From Alistipes finegoldii DSM 17242 (lineage in GTDB: Bacteria; Bacteroidota; Bacteroidia; Bacteroidales; Rikenellaceae), in assembly GCF_000265365.1 (NCBI RefSeq), contig NC_018011.1, positions 3,489,501 to 3,553,500 of the forward strand: 64,000 bases of DNA, in the 5' to 3' direction. How positions within the stretch are numbered: the stretch's first letter is position 1; every line of letters begins with the position of its first letter. This document shows positions 52,801 to 61,506 of the stretch, piece by piece. A program made the position numbers and the translations under genes. The notes beneath the pieces were generated by a model. That model saw only the letters and a list, made by a program, of their open reading frames with translations. It was not told the DNA's origin and searched no databases.

Positions 52801-53862
52801 CTAACGCATGGCTGAAAACTCCTCTTGCCGGTGGTGTTCTTCTTCATACAGCCTCATGCGTTCTTGTAATGCTTCTTTTAAATTGTCGCTTTTTTTCAGT
52901 CCGAGTTTGGCACGTATGTTCGCTCGTTGGCTGGTTATGTTTCCGCTACTCCGATGTAATAATTCGCATATTTGGCTGACGGTCTTGTCTTGCAGTATTA
53001 AACGGCAGATGTTTAATTCGGACGGGGATAAATTGGGATATATTCTCCTGATTGTATCAAGTTTACTTTTTTCCTTTTTCTGGTATGCGGCAAGGGCTGT
53101 AAAAAGATTTTCTTTGGATTGTTCCCCTATTATGTTTAACAGGGAGCTTGTCTTTTCTTCCGGGTTATTCTCGCTTAACAACTCGGCGAACGCGAATAGT
53201 TCTTCCTTTTTCATTTGGAGACGTTTCAAAAGCATTTCCTCTTCCTCTTTTAGCAAGTTGCTACTTTTTAGCAAGCTGCTGATATTACTGTGTAAGGATC
53301 TTCCTAATAAGGGGATCATGGTGTATATGATGATGATCAAAGGCAGATAACTGTATAGGAACGGTTCGTCGGTGATAAGTGTGCAGATTGTATAGGAAGC
53401 TATGGTAAGGGAGGACAATAGGATGGAGATATTACTCATATAGGCACAGATGGAAAGCATGGTAAATAAGAGAGAGATAGTAATGTTACTCATTATCAAT
53501 GCTCTTTGATAACTATATTCATATCCGCTACATATTGAGCAATAAATTATCTCGATAAAAATCTCGATATGTATGGCTATCAGTATAATGGAAAAGGTCG
53601 TGGTCAGATTTACTCTCTTTTTAAAATAAGCGAGAGTGCACATAATGATAAACAGGAATAATACGCTGTTAATATAATAAAACTGTTCATTGGGAAATGG
53701 AACTGAATATATGTATATGGGTGCGCATAAGGCCAGCATGAGCAGGGATAGATGAAAGACACGTTTTTGTTGATACGTTATTATCATTTCGCTTTCTTTT
53801 TTGTCGTAAGTTTGAGTTTTTATTGAACTTAGAAAAGTAGCGGCTTTTGTGCTGAATTTCAT
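52801..53862 (-). CDS. Membrane-bound LuxR-type HTH transcriptional regulator
   Basis: A 353-residue protein. The N-terminal 190 residues hold about six to eight TM helices (for example LSLLMLALCAPIYIY, INSVLFLFIIMCTLAYF, LPLIIIIYTMIPLLG). A coiled-coil linker (about 205-235) leads to a C-terminal LuxR/GerE-like HTH (about 275-340: PNLSPSELNICRLILQDKTVSQICELLHRSSGNITSQRANIRAKLGL). I chose ATG 53862 over the upstream 53907. It is transcribed divergently from the fimbrillin operon and is the obvious candidate regulator of it; the signal it senses is unknown. Confidence 0.85.
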   Translation of the reverse strand: MKFSTKAATFLSSIKTQTYDKKESEMIITYQQKRVFHLSLLMLALCAPIYIYSVPFPNEQFYYINSVLFLFIIMCTLAYFKKRVNLTTTFSIILIAIHIEIFIEIIYCSICSGYEYSYQRALIMSNITISLLFTMLSICAYMSNISILLSSLTIASYTICTLITDEPFLYSYLPLIIIIYTMIPLLGRSLHSNISSLLKSSNLLKEEEEMLLKRLQMKKEELFAFAELLSENNPEEKTSSLLNIIGEQSKENLFTALAAYQKKEKSKLDTIRRIYPNLSPSELNICRLILQDKTVSQICELLHRSSGNITSQRANIRAKLGLKKSDNLKEALQERMRLYEEEHHRQEEFSAMR

Positions 53863-53904
53863 GTGTTTTATTGTTTTAAGTGTTATTAAGTATAATGTTT
53901 CCTG

Positions 53905-53912
53905 CAAAAATA
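53905..53912 (-). promoter_or_regulatory. Candidate -7 element of the LuxR-type regulator gene
   Basis: A perfect TATTTTTG (minus strand) lies 42 bases before the chosen start. No clear TTG stands at the expected upstream distance. The remaining AT-rich sequence to 54064 shows no other feature. Confidence 0.35.
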
Positions 53913-54064
53913 ACTGTTTTTTTTGTATGTTTAAGTACTTTTCTTTATGATGTTAAGTGTTTTTAATTGTTGTGTAAGCGTGATTGGCTGCTGTGGTAAG
54001 TGTTGTAGCTGTTGTGTGGTTGTCTTTTTAAGTATTTATAAGTTTAAAATACTTGTTTTTTGCT

Positions 54065-54095
54065 TTGGAGGTTGGTTTATAGGTGCATATCTTTA
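54065..54095 (+). promoter_or_regulatory. Candidate promoter of the pilus operon
   Basis: TTG (54065-54067) stands 20 bases before TATCTTTA (54088-54095), 7 of 8 to TAnnTTTG. The first gene starts 62 bases downstream. Confidence 0.5.
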
Positions 54096-54157
54096 GCGGT
54101 TGAAATTCAGGGGGTGTAAAAGCCTGGGTTTGGATTGTCATATTAACAAATGATTAA

Positions 54158-55387
54158 ATGACGAAAAGAGGTTTTTATATTAAATGTGTATTGTTCGTGC
54201 TCGTGTTGAGTATAAGCGGAGAAATATCCGCTCAGGAGAAGCGTGATTCGGTAAGGATCTATTTTCATCAAGGAAAGGTAAATATAGATACATGTTTACT
54301 TGACAATGGGAACGAGATGGAGCGGTTTGCTAAAATCTGTTCCGCATTGAACGACTCCGTCCGTCTTATCAGGAAAATTCAAATAATAGGAGGAGCTTCC
54401 CCGGAAGGAGGGGGGCTGTTGAATGGAAGGCTGTCTGAAAAACGAGCAGAGGTTTTGTGGCGGTATATATCACCTTATATAAAGATTCCGGTATTGGAGA
54501 GGGATTTTCATTTTTCGGGAAGCGACTGGAACGGACTTATAACGATGGTGAGAGCGGATGTGAATGTTCCGGAGAGGGAGGATGTCCTTCGTTTGTTGGA
54601 GAAGATCGTCCGTTTGGAAAACCAGGACAGCCCTTATTTGGGGGGAGAACTGAAAAGACTGAAAGGGGGGAGGCCATACTCATATTTGTATAAATTCCAT
54701 TTTCCGAAACTTCGTTCGTCGATGGTGAAAATATGCTATGATAGTGATCCGATAAATCCCGTCAGAGATACGGTATATATACATACACGTGATACGTTGT
54801 GCATCCGTGATACCGTTACCGTCATAGCTCCGGTAAAGAAACGGCCGTTTTGCATGGCGGTGAAAACAAACTTGCTTTATGACGCTGTTTTGATACCTGA
54901 CATCGGGGTTGAGTTCTGTTTGGGGAAGAACTGGTCTGTGGCCGGGAATTGGATGTATGCCTGGTGGAAAAGTGATCGGAAGCATAATTATTGGCGTATC
55001 TATGGGGGAGATGTGGAGTTGCGCCGCTGGTTCGGTCGGAGAGCGGTGGAAAAACCGTTTTCCGGGCATCATGTCGGATTGTACGGGCAGATCGTCACCT
55101 ATGATTTCGAATTGGGTGGGAAAGGTTACTTGGGGGATAAATGGAGTTACGGGGGAGGCGTGGCTTACGGCTACTCGTTACCTGTGGGACATCGGTTCAA
55201 TGTGGATTTCACGTTGGGAATCGGCTACCTTGGAGGATTGTACAAGGAGTACATCCCTTTGGACGGTCACTATGTATGGCAGACCACTAAAAAACGCTGC
55301 TGGTTCGGCCCGACCAAGGCGGGTATCTCTTTGGTGTGGTTGATCGGGCGGGGGAATTATAGCCGGAAGAAAGGAGGCAGGCAGTGA
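54158..55387 (+). CDS. OmpA-like / DUF3575 outer-membrane protein of a fimbrial locus
   Basis: A 409-residue protein with a type I signal peptide (cleavage after ISAQ). An OmpA-C-like region lies about 85-110 (GASPEGGGLLNGRLSEKRAEVLW). The C-terminal 190 residues are a DUF3575 beta-barrel-type domain (FCMAVKTNLLYDAVLIPDIGVEFCLG, YWRIYGGDVELRRWFG, TLGIGYLGGLYKEY). In Bacteroidales such proteins open fimbrillin loci and are presumed to anchor or assemble the pilus at the outer membrane. The stop overlaps the next start (GTGA). Confidence 0.85.
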   Translation: MTKRGFYIKCVLFVLVLSISGEISAQEKRDSVRIYFHQGKVNIDTCLLDNGNEMERFAKICSALNDSVRLIRKIQIIGGASPEGGGLLNGRLSEKRAEVLWRYISPYIKIPVLERDFHFSGSDWNGLITMVRADVNVPEREDVLRLLEKIVRLENQDSPYLGGELKRLKGGRPYSYLYKFHFPKLRSSMVKICYDSDPINPVRDTVYIHTRDTLCIRDTVTVIAPVKKRPFCMAVKTNLLYDAVLIPDIGVEFCLGKNWSVAGNWMYAWWKSDRKHNYWRIYGGDVELRRWFGRRAVEKPFSGHHVGLYGQIVTYDFELGGKGYLGDKWSYGGGVAYGYSLPVGHRFNVDFTLGIGYLGGLYKEYIPLDGHYVWQTTKKRCWFGPTKAGISLVWLIGRGNYSRKKGGRQ

Positions 55388-56304
55388 TACTGATACGCTT
55401 TAGTCTGGTGTTCATATTTTTATGGATGGGACTGACGGCTTGTGAGCATAAGGATTTATGTTACGATCATCCGCACTTTGCCACGGTGCGGGTAGTATTC
55501 GACTGGACCAAGATTTCCAATCATGACAAGCCTGAAGGCATGAGGGTCGTATTTTATCCGACCGATGATGAAAGCAACACGTGGATATTTGATTTCCCCG
55601 GAGGAGAGGATGGGGAAGTGGAGCTCCCCGAGAATGATTACCGGGTAATTTGCTTCAACTACGATACCGACGGGATGGTTTGGAAAGAAAACGGCAGTTA
55701 CACGCTTTTTACTGCCGATACGCGTGATGTTCGGTCGCCGGATAACCAGACAATGGCCGTCACCCCACCCTGGCTGTGTGGCGACCATATAGACAGAGTT
55801 ATCCTCAAGGACATTCCGGAAGGAAGCACGAAGGTAATACGGCTAACTCCCGTAAACATGGTATGTCACTACACGTATGAGGTGAACGGAATTCGGGGAC
55901 TGGACAGGGTGGCGGATTTGCGGGCCGCTCTTTCCGGCATGTCCGGCTCGCTTAACATGTCCGGCGACAGTTTGCCCGCCGATCTTTCGGAGAGCCTGCT
56001 CTTTGATGGAATGGTTTCACGGAATCAGATTATAGGCGGATTCTATACGTTTGGACATTCCGCACTTGAAGGAGAGCCCAATGTTTTCCGGCTGTATCTC
56101 AAGAACCGTTCAGGCAGCATGTCTGTATTGGAACAGGACGTGAGCGACCAAGTGCATGATGTCCCGGTAGCGGGGCATATCGGTGATGTGCATCTGGTGT
56201 TGAATTTTGATTATGAGGTACCATCCGAGCCGGGAAGTGGCGGTCCGGGATTTGATGTGGACGTTGATGATTGGGATGATGTGAATGTGGATATAGTGTT
56301 GTAA
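55384..56304 (+). CDS. DUF5119-type fimbrial accessory lipoprotein
   Basis: A 306-residue lipoprotein starting with GTG 55384, overlapping the upstream stop by 4 bases (translational coupling). The signal ends in lipobox LTAC, followed by EHKDLCYDH, a motif common to DUF5119 and Mfa-type accessory proteins. The mature part shows WKTISN-like VVFDWTKI, FYPTDDES, FDFPGGEDGEVELPENDYRVICFNYDT and an Asp-rich C-terminus (DVDVDDWDDVNVDIVL). It is probably an anchor or tip component of a type V pilus. Function is inferred from locus context. Confidence 0.82.
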   Translation: MILIRFSLVFIFLWMGLTACEHKDLCYDHPHFATVRVVFDWTKISNHDKPEGMRVVFYPTDDESNTWIFDFPGGEDGEVELPENDYRVICFNYDTDGMVWKENGSYTLFTADTRDVRSPDNQTMAVTPPWLCGDHIDRVILKDIPEGSTKVIRLTPVNMVCHYTYEVNGIRGLDRVADLRAALSGMSGSLNMSGDSLPADLSESLLFDGMVSRNQIIGGFYTFGHSALEGEPNVFRLYLKNRSGSMSVLEQDVSDQVHDVPVAGHIGDVHLVLNFDYEVPSEPGSGGPGFDVDVDDWDDVNVDIVL

Positions 56305-56347
56305 TCGAGTTTTATTAATTATATTTATTAACAATTTTATTCATTTT

Positions 56348-57463
56348 ATGAAAAAAAGTACAGTAATGTTTTGGGCAATCTTTGGAGTACTACTGATGAG
56401 TTGCTCAGAAGAGGAGATTGCGAATGTGGAAACCTCCTCACGAAATGCGATTGGTTTTAACGTGTTAAGTAATGCGGCGGAAACGAGGGCTACCCCTACT
56501 ACCAACACCAACTTGAAGAACACCGATTTCGACGTGTTCGCTTTTACGGCGGATGGTACTGCCTTCATGGGAAAGAACGACACGGAATTTGCACATGACG
56601 GAGTGAAGATCGTGTACAAAAATGGTAAGTGGGATTATGACAATGCGAGCGACCTTCGTTATTGGCCTACCGAGGCTTTGGACTTTTACGCGTTCAATCC
56701 CGGAACGGTTAGTGAAGACATGATGGTGTTTTATAGTTGGGAAGCCACCAAGGATGTCCAAAAGATAAGTTATACCTGCATGGATGAGTATGGAGCCGGT
56801 ACTCATGAAAACTACGACGTGATGTATGCCATGGCCAAAGGCCAGACAAAAGACATGAACAACGGAATAGTGAAATTTAATTTCAAACATATTCTGTCAC
56901 AGGTCGTATTCAAAGCAAAGACCCAATACGATAACATGCAGGTGGACATCGACGTGATCAAGATTCATAATTTCAAATTTGCCGGCGCCTTCACATTGCC
57001 TGCGGCAGCCGATGGAACGGGAAGTTGGAGTTCGTCTGATTTAGCATTTCCACACGCATTTACCGTAGTGAAAAACGCAAACATCACGGTCAATAGCAAT
57101 ACCGAAGCTACCGATATTACCACAAATACTCCTATGCTGAATATACCACAGAAGCTGACTGCTTGGACTGTTTCCGGAGCCAGCAAAACCAAGAAGGGTG
57201 CCGACGATGCGAAGCAATGTTATCTGGAGATCTCCTGCAAAATCCGGCAGTCCGGAGTTTATCTGTTGGGTTCAGCAAGCGAATACAAAACAATTTATGT
57301 TCCGTTCGGAGATACATGGGAACAGGGCAAGCGTCATATCTACACGTTGATTTTCGGTGGTGGTTATGATGATCAGGGAGAGGCTGTGTTGAATCCGATC
57401 CAGTTTGATGCAGAGACAACAGGCTGGGTTGATGCAGATAAAGACGTAAACGTCCAACCTTAA
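56348..57463 (+). CDS. Fimbrillin (Mfa1/FimA-like major pilin candidate)
   Basis: A 371-residue lipoprotein (lipobox LMSC, then SEEEIANVE). Fimbrillin-like N-terminal domain: IGFNVLSNAAETRA with an Arg followed by Ala-Thr, a plausible protease maturation site like that in type V pilins, then FDVFAFTADG, WDYDNASDLRYWPTEALDFYAFNP and MYAMAKGQTKDMNNGIVKFNFKHILSQVVFKA. The C-terminal domain ends with YTLIFGGGYDDQG and IQFDAETTGWVD. It is the last gene of the operon and is followed by a strong terminator. In this family subunits polymerise by donor-strand exchange after N-terminal cleavage. Confidence 0.9.
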   Translation: MKKSTVMFWAIFGVLLMSCSEEEIANVETSSRNAIGFNVLSNAAETRATPTTNTNLKNTDFDVFAFTADGTAFMGKNDTEFAHDGVKIVYKNGKWDYDNASDLRYWPTEALDFYAFNPGTVSEDMMVFYSWEATKDVQKISYTCMDEYGAGTHENYDVMYAMAKGQTKDMNNGIVKFNFKHILSQVVFKAKTQYDNMQVDIDVIKIHNFKFAGAFTLPAAADGTGSWSSSDLAFPHAFTVVKNANITVNSNTEATDITTNTPMLNIPQKLTAWTVSGASKTKKGADDAKQCYLEISCKIRQSGVYLLGSASEYKTIYVPFGDTWEQGKRHIYTLIFGGGYDDQGEAVLNPIQFDAETTGWVDADKDVNVQP

Positions 57464-57486
57464 TCCAAACGTTTATTAATATCGTA

Positions 57487-57537
57487 CCCGTTGGCAGGTT
57501 AAACATACGCAAGATTAACCCTGCCAACGGGTTTTTT
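57487..57537 (+). terminator. Intrinsic terminator of the pilus operon
   Basis: Perfect 12-base arms CCCGTTGGCAGG (57487-57498) and CCTGCCAACGGG (57520-57531), then TTTTTT (57532-57537). Confidence 0.93.
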
Positions 57538-57651
57538 ATAGGGAATCGCATTTTCAATATACTTTTTGATGTGTAGGGGTGCTTTTTGCGTACCTTTTTC
57601 CTGGAGAATTTCTTTTGTGGAGTGTTTGCCCTGTATATTCCCGATACGCTG

Positions 57652-57909
57652 TTATAGCAGGGAACTGTTTTTATCCAAGTAGTCAGATATAGCCTCTTGC
57701 AATACCGATTTTAGCGAATCGCCTTTGCGGATCGCGATCAGCTTTAAGTTCTGGTGATAGGTTTCGTCCATGACAAAATTACAATGCACGGTTTTCGCTT
57801 TCTTCGGCTTTTGAGCCTCTTTTTGCCCGGCCGTGGATTGGGTCAGGCTGTCTAATCCCCCGGTCAGCCCGGCCGACATACTGTTTTTTAAATCGTTCTT
57901 CTTTGCCAT
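57652..57909 (-). CDS. Small ribbon-helix-helix-like protein, partner of ParA
   Basis: An 85-residue protein. The first 45 residues are polar and probably flexible. The C-terminal 45 (KTVHCNFVMDETYHQNLKLIAIRKGDSLKSVLQEAISDYL) fit a ribbon-helix-helix: a beta-strand followed by two helices. It begins 4 bases after the parA stop, the arrangement of type Ib partition operons in which the small RHH protein binds the centromere and the promoter. Three heptad repeats upstream of parA (58721-58743) are its probable site. Confidence 0.78.
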   Translation of the reverse strand: MAKKNDLKNSMSAGLTGGLDSLTQSTAGQKEAQKPKKAKTVHCNFVMDETYHQNLKLIAIRKGDSLKSVLQEAISDYLDKNSSLL

Positions 57910-57913
57910 ATGG

Positions 57914-58674
57914 TTACTTTATTTCTGTTAGCAGTTCGTTACATACCTTCTCGTAGTCCTCTGCCCCGGCAGATTTTGGGGCATAGTGAAAAATATCCTG
58001 CCCTTGTGTCGGGGCTTCGGCCAGCGTAATGGCGTTGCGTATATGGGTGCTGAACACTTTGCCCTGGAATGTTTCCTGTACCAGTTCCGAAACGCTCTTG
58101 TTCAGGTTCTTTCTTCCGTCGTACTGGGTTATCAGGACCCCGGCGATCGAAAGATCCGAGTTCAAACGTTGCTGCACCTTGTGGACGACCTGCATAAGTT
58201 TGGCCATTCCACGCATTGCCAGGAATTGAGCCTGAACCGGGATAATCAACCGATCCGAGGCCGTCAGTGCGTTAAGCGTGAGCAGCGACAGCGAGGGGGG
58301 GGGCAGTCGATCAGGATATAATCGAATTTTTCCTTTTGGCCCTTGATAAGGTGGGCTAAGATAAGTTCCCGCCCGGCCTCGTTGATTAACTCCGTTTCAA
58401 CGGCCGAGAGATCCAGGCAGGAGGGAACGACGCTAAGACCGTCCTTATGCTCGTAGATCGGCAGGTCGTATTCGCCTTTCATCGCGCCGTAGATCGTTTG
58501 GGGAAGCTCCGCGGAGAAGCCCAGCGATTCGGTCAGGTTGGCCTGCCCGTCAAGGTCGATCAAAAGAACCTTGTACCCTTTTTGACGTAACGCGCCGCCC
58601 AGGTTGATCGTGGTTGTGGTCTTTCCTACTCCCCCCTTGTGATTCAATACGGAGATTACTTTTGCTTTGCTCAT
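57914..58674 (-). pseudogene. parA: ParA family ATPase, frameshifted at a G9 tract
   Basis: Two frames together make a standard ParA of about 253 residues. The first part (58264-58674) begins MSKAKVISVLNHKGGVGKTTTT (deviant Walker A) and reaches IDCPPP, then leaves frame at nine C (minus strand; 58295-58303) and stops. The second part resumes in frame with SLSLLTLNALTASDR, QFLAMRGMAKLM and runs to LLTEIK. Seven C, or ten with one extra Pro, would restore the frame. This is a pseudogene, a phase-variable gene or a sequencing error in a homopolymer. Confidence 0.85.
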
Positions 58675-58720
58675 AAATTCAGTTTTTTAAATGGTTGTCA
58701 TGTCCGCAAATATAGTTAAA

Positions 58721-58753
58721 ATACTAATATACTAAAATACTAAAAGTAGTATT
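58721..58753. promoter_or_regulatory. Heptad repeat array upstream of parA (candidate operator/centromere)
   Basis: ATACTAA occurs at 58721-58727, 58729-58735 and 58737-58743, an exact 8-base period, followed by inverted TAGTATT (58747-58753). Tandem heptads of this kind are bound by ribbon-helix-helix partition proteins. It lies 47 bases before the parA start. Confidence 0.6.
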
Positions 58754-58961
58754 TCTCGTTTTTTGCGTGTTTTTTGTACCGATCGGGGAAGCGTACCGAA
58801 ATAAATCCTGTTTCCATCTTTCGGTACGTTTTGTTTCTGTACCGGAATTAATCAAAGATTAGAATAACCATAAATGTTTTTATACGTTAATCATACGTAT
58901 GTATATATGTATATATTTGTTTTTGAGTATCTTTGTGTGCTATAAATAAAAAATAAAAGAC

Positions 58962-59291
58962 ATGAGCACTTATTCGTATAAAAATCCGAAGTTTATAAAT
59001 TCCCCTAAAGGGGTGGTTGAAGTTGTAGAAGTGATTTATGACGGCAAAGATGATCCGGCCTATTCACTGGCTATTATTAAATGGGAAAATACCTATAAAT
59101 TAGGTATTCGTTGGAACATCGCTTATAGTGAATGGGACGATTACCGCAAACAGAACGGGCAAGATGAATGTATAGGTAATCCACAGTCGAGAGGTATTCC
59201 CACCTGGTTTGTTTTGCCCGATGATATGATGTTTGGTGAGAAGTTCAGCGGTGCGATGCAGAGGCTTGATGAATTAAGAAAAGGTAAGTAA
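58962..59291 (+). CDS. Hypothetical protein
   Basis: A 109-residue soluble protein with no signal peptide or membrane segment. It has a beta-rich start (VVEVVEVIYDGKDDPAYSLAIIKW) and a notable WNIAYSEWDDYRKQNG and RGIPTWFVLPDD. Similar small proteins are often found next to RhuM-type genes in Bacteroidota, and here it lies 3 bases before one. Function unknown. Confidence 0.8.
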   Translation: MSTYSYKNPKFINSPKGVVEVVEVIYDGKDDPAYSLAIIKWENTYKLGIRWNIAYSEWDDYRKQNGQDECIGNPQSRGIPTWFVLPDDMMFGEKFSGAMQRLDELRKGK

Positions 59292-59294
59292 GCA

Positions 59295-59712
59295 ATGGAA
59301 CAGGGAGAAATCATATTATACCAGCCGGATGAAGCGGTCAAGTTGGAAGTGAGGTTGGAAGATGAAACCGTTTGGCTGACACAAGAACAAATAGCCGACT
59401 TGTTCGGGACTAAAAGGCCAGCTATTACCAAACATTTGAACAACATTTACAAAAGCGGCGAACTTGATATAGATAGCACATGTTCCATTTTGGAACATAT
59501 GGGTAATGACGGCAAACAGAGATATACTACTAAATATTATAATCTTGATGCGATTCTGTCAATAGGATATCGGGTTAATAGCAAGAACGCAACCCTTTTT
59601 AGGAAATGGGCGAATAGTGTATTAAAGGATTATCTTTTAAAGGGGTATTCCATTAATAAACGTTTGTCAGAACTTGAAAGGACTGTCGCTCAACATACCG
59701 AGAAGATAGACC
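59295..59712 (+). pseudogene. RhuM/virulence-protein family gene, 3'-truncated
   Basis: About 139 residues of a RhuM-type protein: VWLTQEQIADLFGTKRPAITKHLNNIYKSGEL (HTH-like) and YNLDAILSIGYRVNSKNATLFRKWANSVLKDYLLKGY. The family normally continues for some 150-200 residues after ELERTVAQHTEKID. Here the sequence changes at about 59712 to the antisense of a mobilisation gene, and the frame continues only as an artefact to 60251. So the gene was cut by insertion or deletion of the neighbouring element. Confidence 0.82.
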
Positions 59713-59713
59713 A

Positions 59714-60056
59714 TGATCCGCTTCAGCTTTCCCAGCAGCCCGTCTATCAGCAGCCTTGTCCTGTAAAAGCCTGTCTGGTGCGAGAGCTTTGTCAGTTGGT
59801 TCAGATTGTTCGCCATTCCCGCCAGGCTGCGCAGCAGCGCATTCTCTTCAGGCGTATGCCTTGCCGTAACGGTGGCCGCCAGTGCCACCTCCCTGATATA
59901 GACCGCCAGACTCCGGCCGGACTTCCTTGCCCTGAATCTGAGAGCCTCGTAGCTGACGGGGGAGAACTTCACTGTCACTCCCTTGGTCAGCTTCCGCGTC
60001 CTGCCCAGTGCCGGACGGCCGCGTTTTTTCTTCATCTCATTCATATCCTTTGTCAT
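59714..60056 (-). pseudogene. MobC-like plasmid/transposon mobilisation protein, 3'-truncated
   Basis: About 114 residues. Start ATG 60056 gives MTKDMNEMKKKRGRP; the frame also permits 60089. The RHH domain (KGVTVKFSPVSYEALRFRARKSGRSLAVYIREVAL) and the helical LAGMANNLNQLTKLSHQ are typical of MobC relaxosome proteins. After GLLGKLKRIM the sequence becomes antisense RhuM. The relaxase that normally follows is therefore missing. Confidence 0.8.
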
Positions 60057-60385
60057 ATGTTTTTTCTTTTTCGTCCGTACTTCTTTCATTCCAAAATCTG
60101 CGACCGGCGGGAGTGGATTTACCCTCCCTGCAACCGCCGGGCGCTGGGGAGCAAGGGTTTTCGGGAATCCGGAAACATAACCTTGCTATTACTATTACAG
60201 AATCCACCCTTCAAAACAACAGGAAATATTAATATCAATGGTTTCAGATAACCGTTTCCATTCCTGGTCCGGAAGGTGACAATGAAAGTATATCCGCCGG
60301 AGGTGTACATATATTTTCTACAGTCATCCGTTCCGGCTGATATACGACCGGCAGTCATTCACACGGTCTGACAGTCACCGGTACT
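60057..60385. other. Intergenic stretch between mobilisation genes
   Basis: No supportable gene or strong hairpin; open frames here are short and lack signals. It may contain the transfer origin associated with the MobC-like gene, but no clear inverted repeat was found. Confidence 0.3.
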
Positions 60386-60763
60386 CTAAAGTTTCCTCCA
60401 GCGTTCGATGTCTTGCCGGTAGGTTTCAAGATGCCGTCTTGCCAGATTCTCCAGCAGCCCGGATACGCTCATTCCCCGGCAGCCCAGTCTCAGGACGATC
60501 ATGTCCAGGGCACTACGAGTTTCCTCACTGATGAACACGGCTTTAGGTCCCTTGATTTTAGGGGGAATGAGATAAGTTTCCCGATACTTTTCCAAAGCCG
60601 GGCGCTTCGGTGCCTTCTCCGGCTTTGCCGGCTGTGGGCAGGTTCCGTCAAGTATCTCCCTGAGGGTACTTCCCAACTTCTCACACAGGACGGCCATACG
60701 GTGCGTATGTCCTTCCGCCATCGTTTTTCCCACAAGGGGCATGTCTTCTTTTCCTTCTTTCAT
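60386..60763 (-). CDS. DUF3408-like mobile-element protein
   Basis: A 125-residue basic protein. The C-terminal third (KAVFISEETRSALDMIVLRLGCRGMSVSGLLENLARRHLETY) matches the ribbon-helix-helix-like domain of DUF3408 proteins of Bacteroidales mobile elements; the N-terminal part is Pro/Lys-rich. It lies upstream of the MobC-like gene on the same strand. A DNA-binding role in transfer or partition is likely from context. An internal Met at residue 8 is an alternative start. Confidence 0.78.
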   Translation of the reverse strand: MKEGKEDMPLVGKTMAEGHTHRMAVLCEKLGSTLREILDGTCPQPAKPEKAPKRPALEKYRETYLIPPKIKGPKAVFISEETRSALDMIVLRLGCRGMSVSGLLENLARRHLETYRQDIERWRKL

Positions 60764-60980
60764 AGAAACTTGGATTTACGTTGATACGATGGTTTCCCAT
60801 ATACCGGGAAACCGATTGTCGCCGGCAAATAAAACGATAAAAAACAGACGGATCGACACTTAGGGTTCTGTTGGCGTATTCTTCTGTATCATTCTCTGCT
60901 TCAGGGTGTACGGACGGTGAGAACTTCATTATTATACGCATCGGAAGCAGGGCATGAACTTTACGGATGCAGTTGCAATC

Positions 60981-61084
60981 ACTAAAGACCGATTGCAACC
61001 ATTAATGATTATAACCGGTCATTAATGGTTGGTTATAATTATTAATGGCCGGTTACAAACACTGATGCCCGCATCAGTGTTTGT
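60981..61084. repeat. 20-base-period iteron-like array ending in a 14-base perfect hairpin
   Basis: ATTAATG begins at 61001, 61021 and 61041, with related starts ACTAAAG at 60981 and ACTGATG at 61061, an exact 20-base period over five units. The last unit is part of a perfect inverted repeat 61055-61068 / 61071-61084 with a two-base loop. Around it, 60764-60980 and 61085-61506 hold no gene I can support. Confidence 0.6.
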
Positions 61085-61506
61085 CCGGCAGGCATCTTTC
61101 AGTCCGGATATGGAAGAACATCCTGATAACCGGCCTCTTTACCGGAATGGGACAAAACTGATGGACATCCGTCATGTTCATAAGCGTCTCCACGATAACA
61201 TTTGGCGCATCTTTCTATTGTATAAATCAATAAAAGTACATCTTATGAAAAAGAAAGATCGCTTCGATTCCAATTGAATATCTATTCCGGACATCTGATG
61301 ACATATAATGACATCTGATGAAGGGCCGGAACCATATCCGGGAACAATCATTTACTTTGCGGATGAAACAGGCACGCATATGGTGTCAAAGGTAGTCATC
61401 CTGTCTTGAAATTCAGGATGTTCCGCTGGGATTCACTAAATTGCGGCACGGAATCCGGATCCGAAGAGAGAATGAAACAGATGTCAAACCTGAAATTACA
61501 GTGATT

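Noticed and set aside
59716..60251. C-terminal 180 residues of the RhuM frame
   Set aside because: This part is the antisense of the MobC-like gene and following non-coding DNA, not a real fusion protein.
61029..61277. 82-residue + frame over the iteron-like array
   Set aside because: It starts inside the repeats and looks random; the array is the better explanation.
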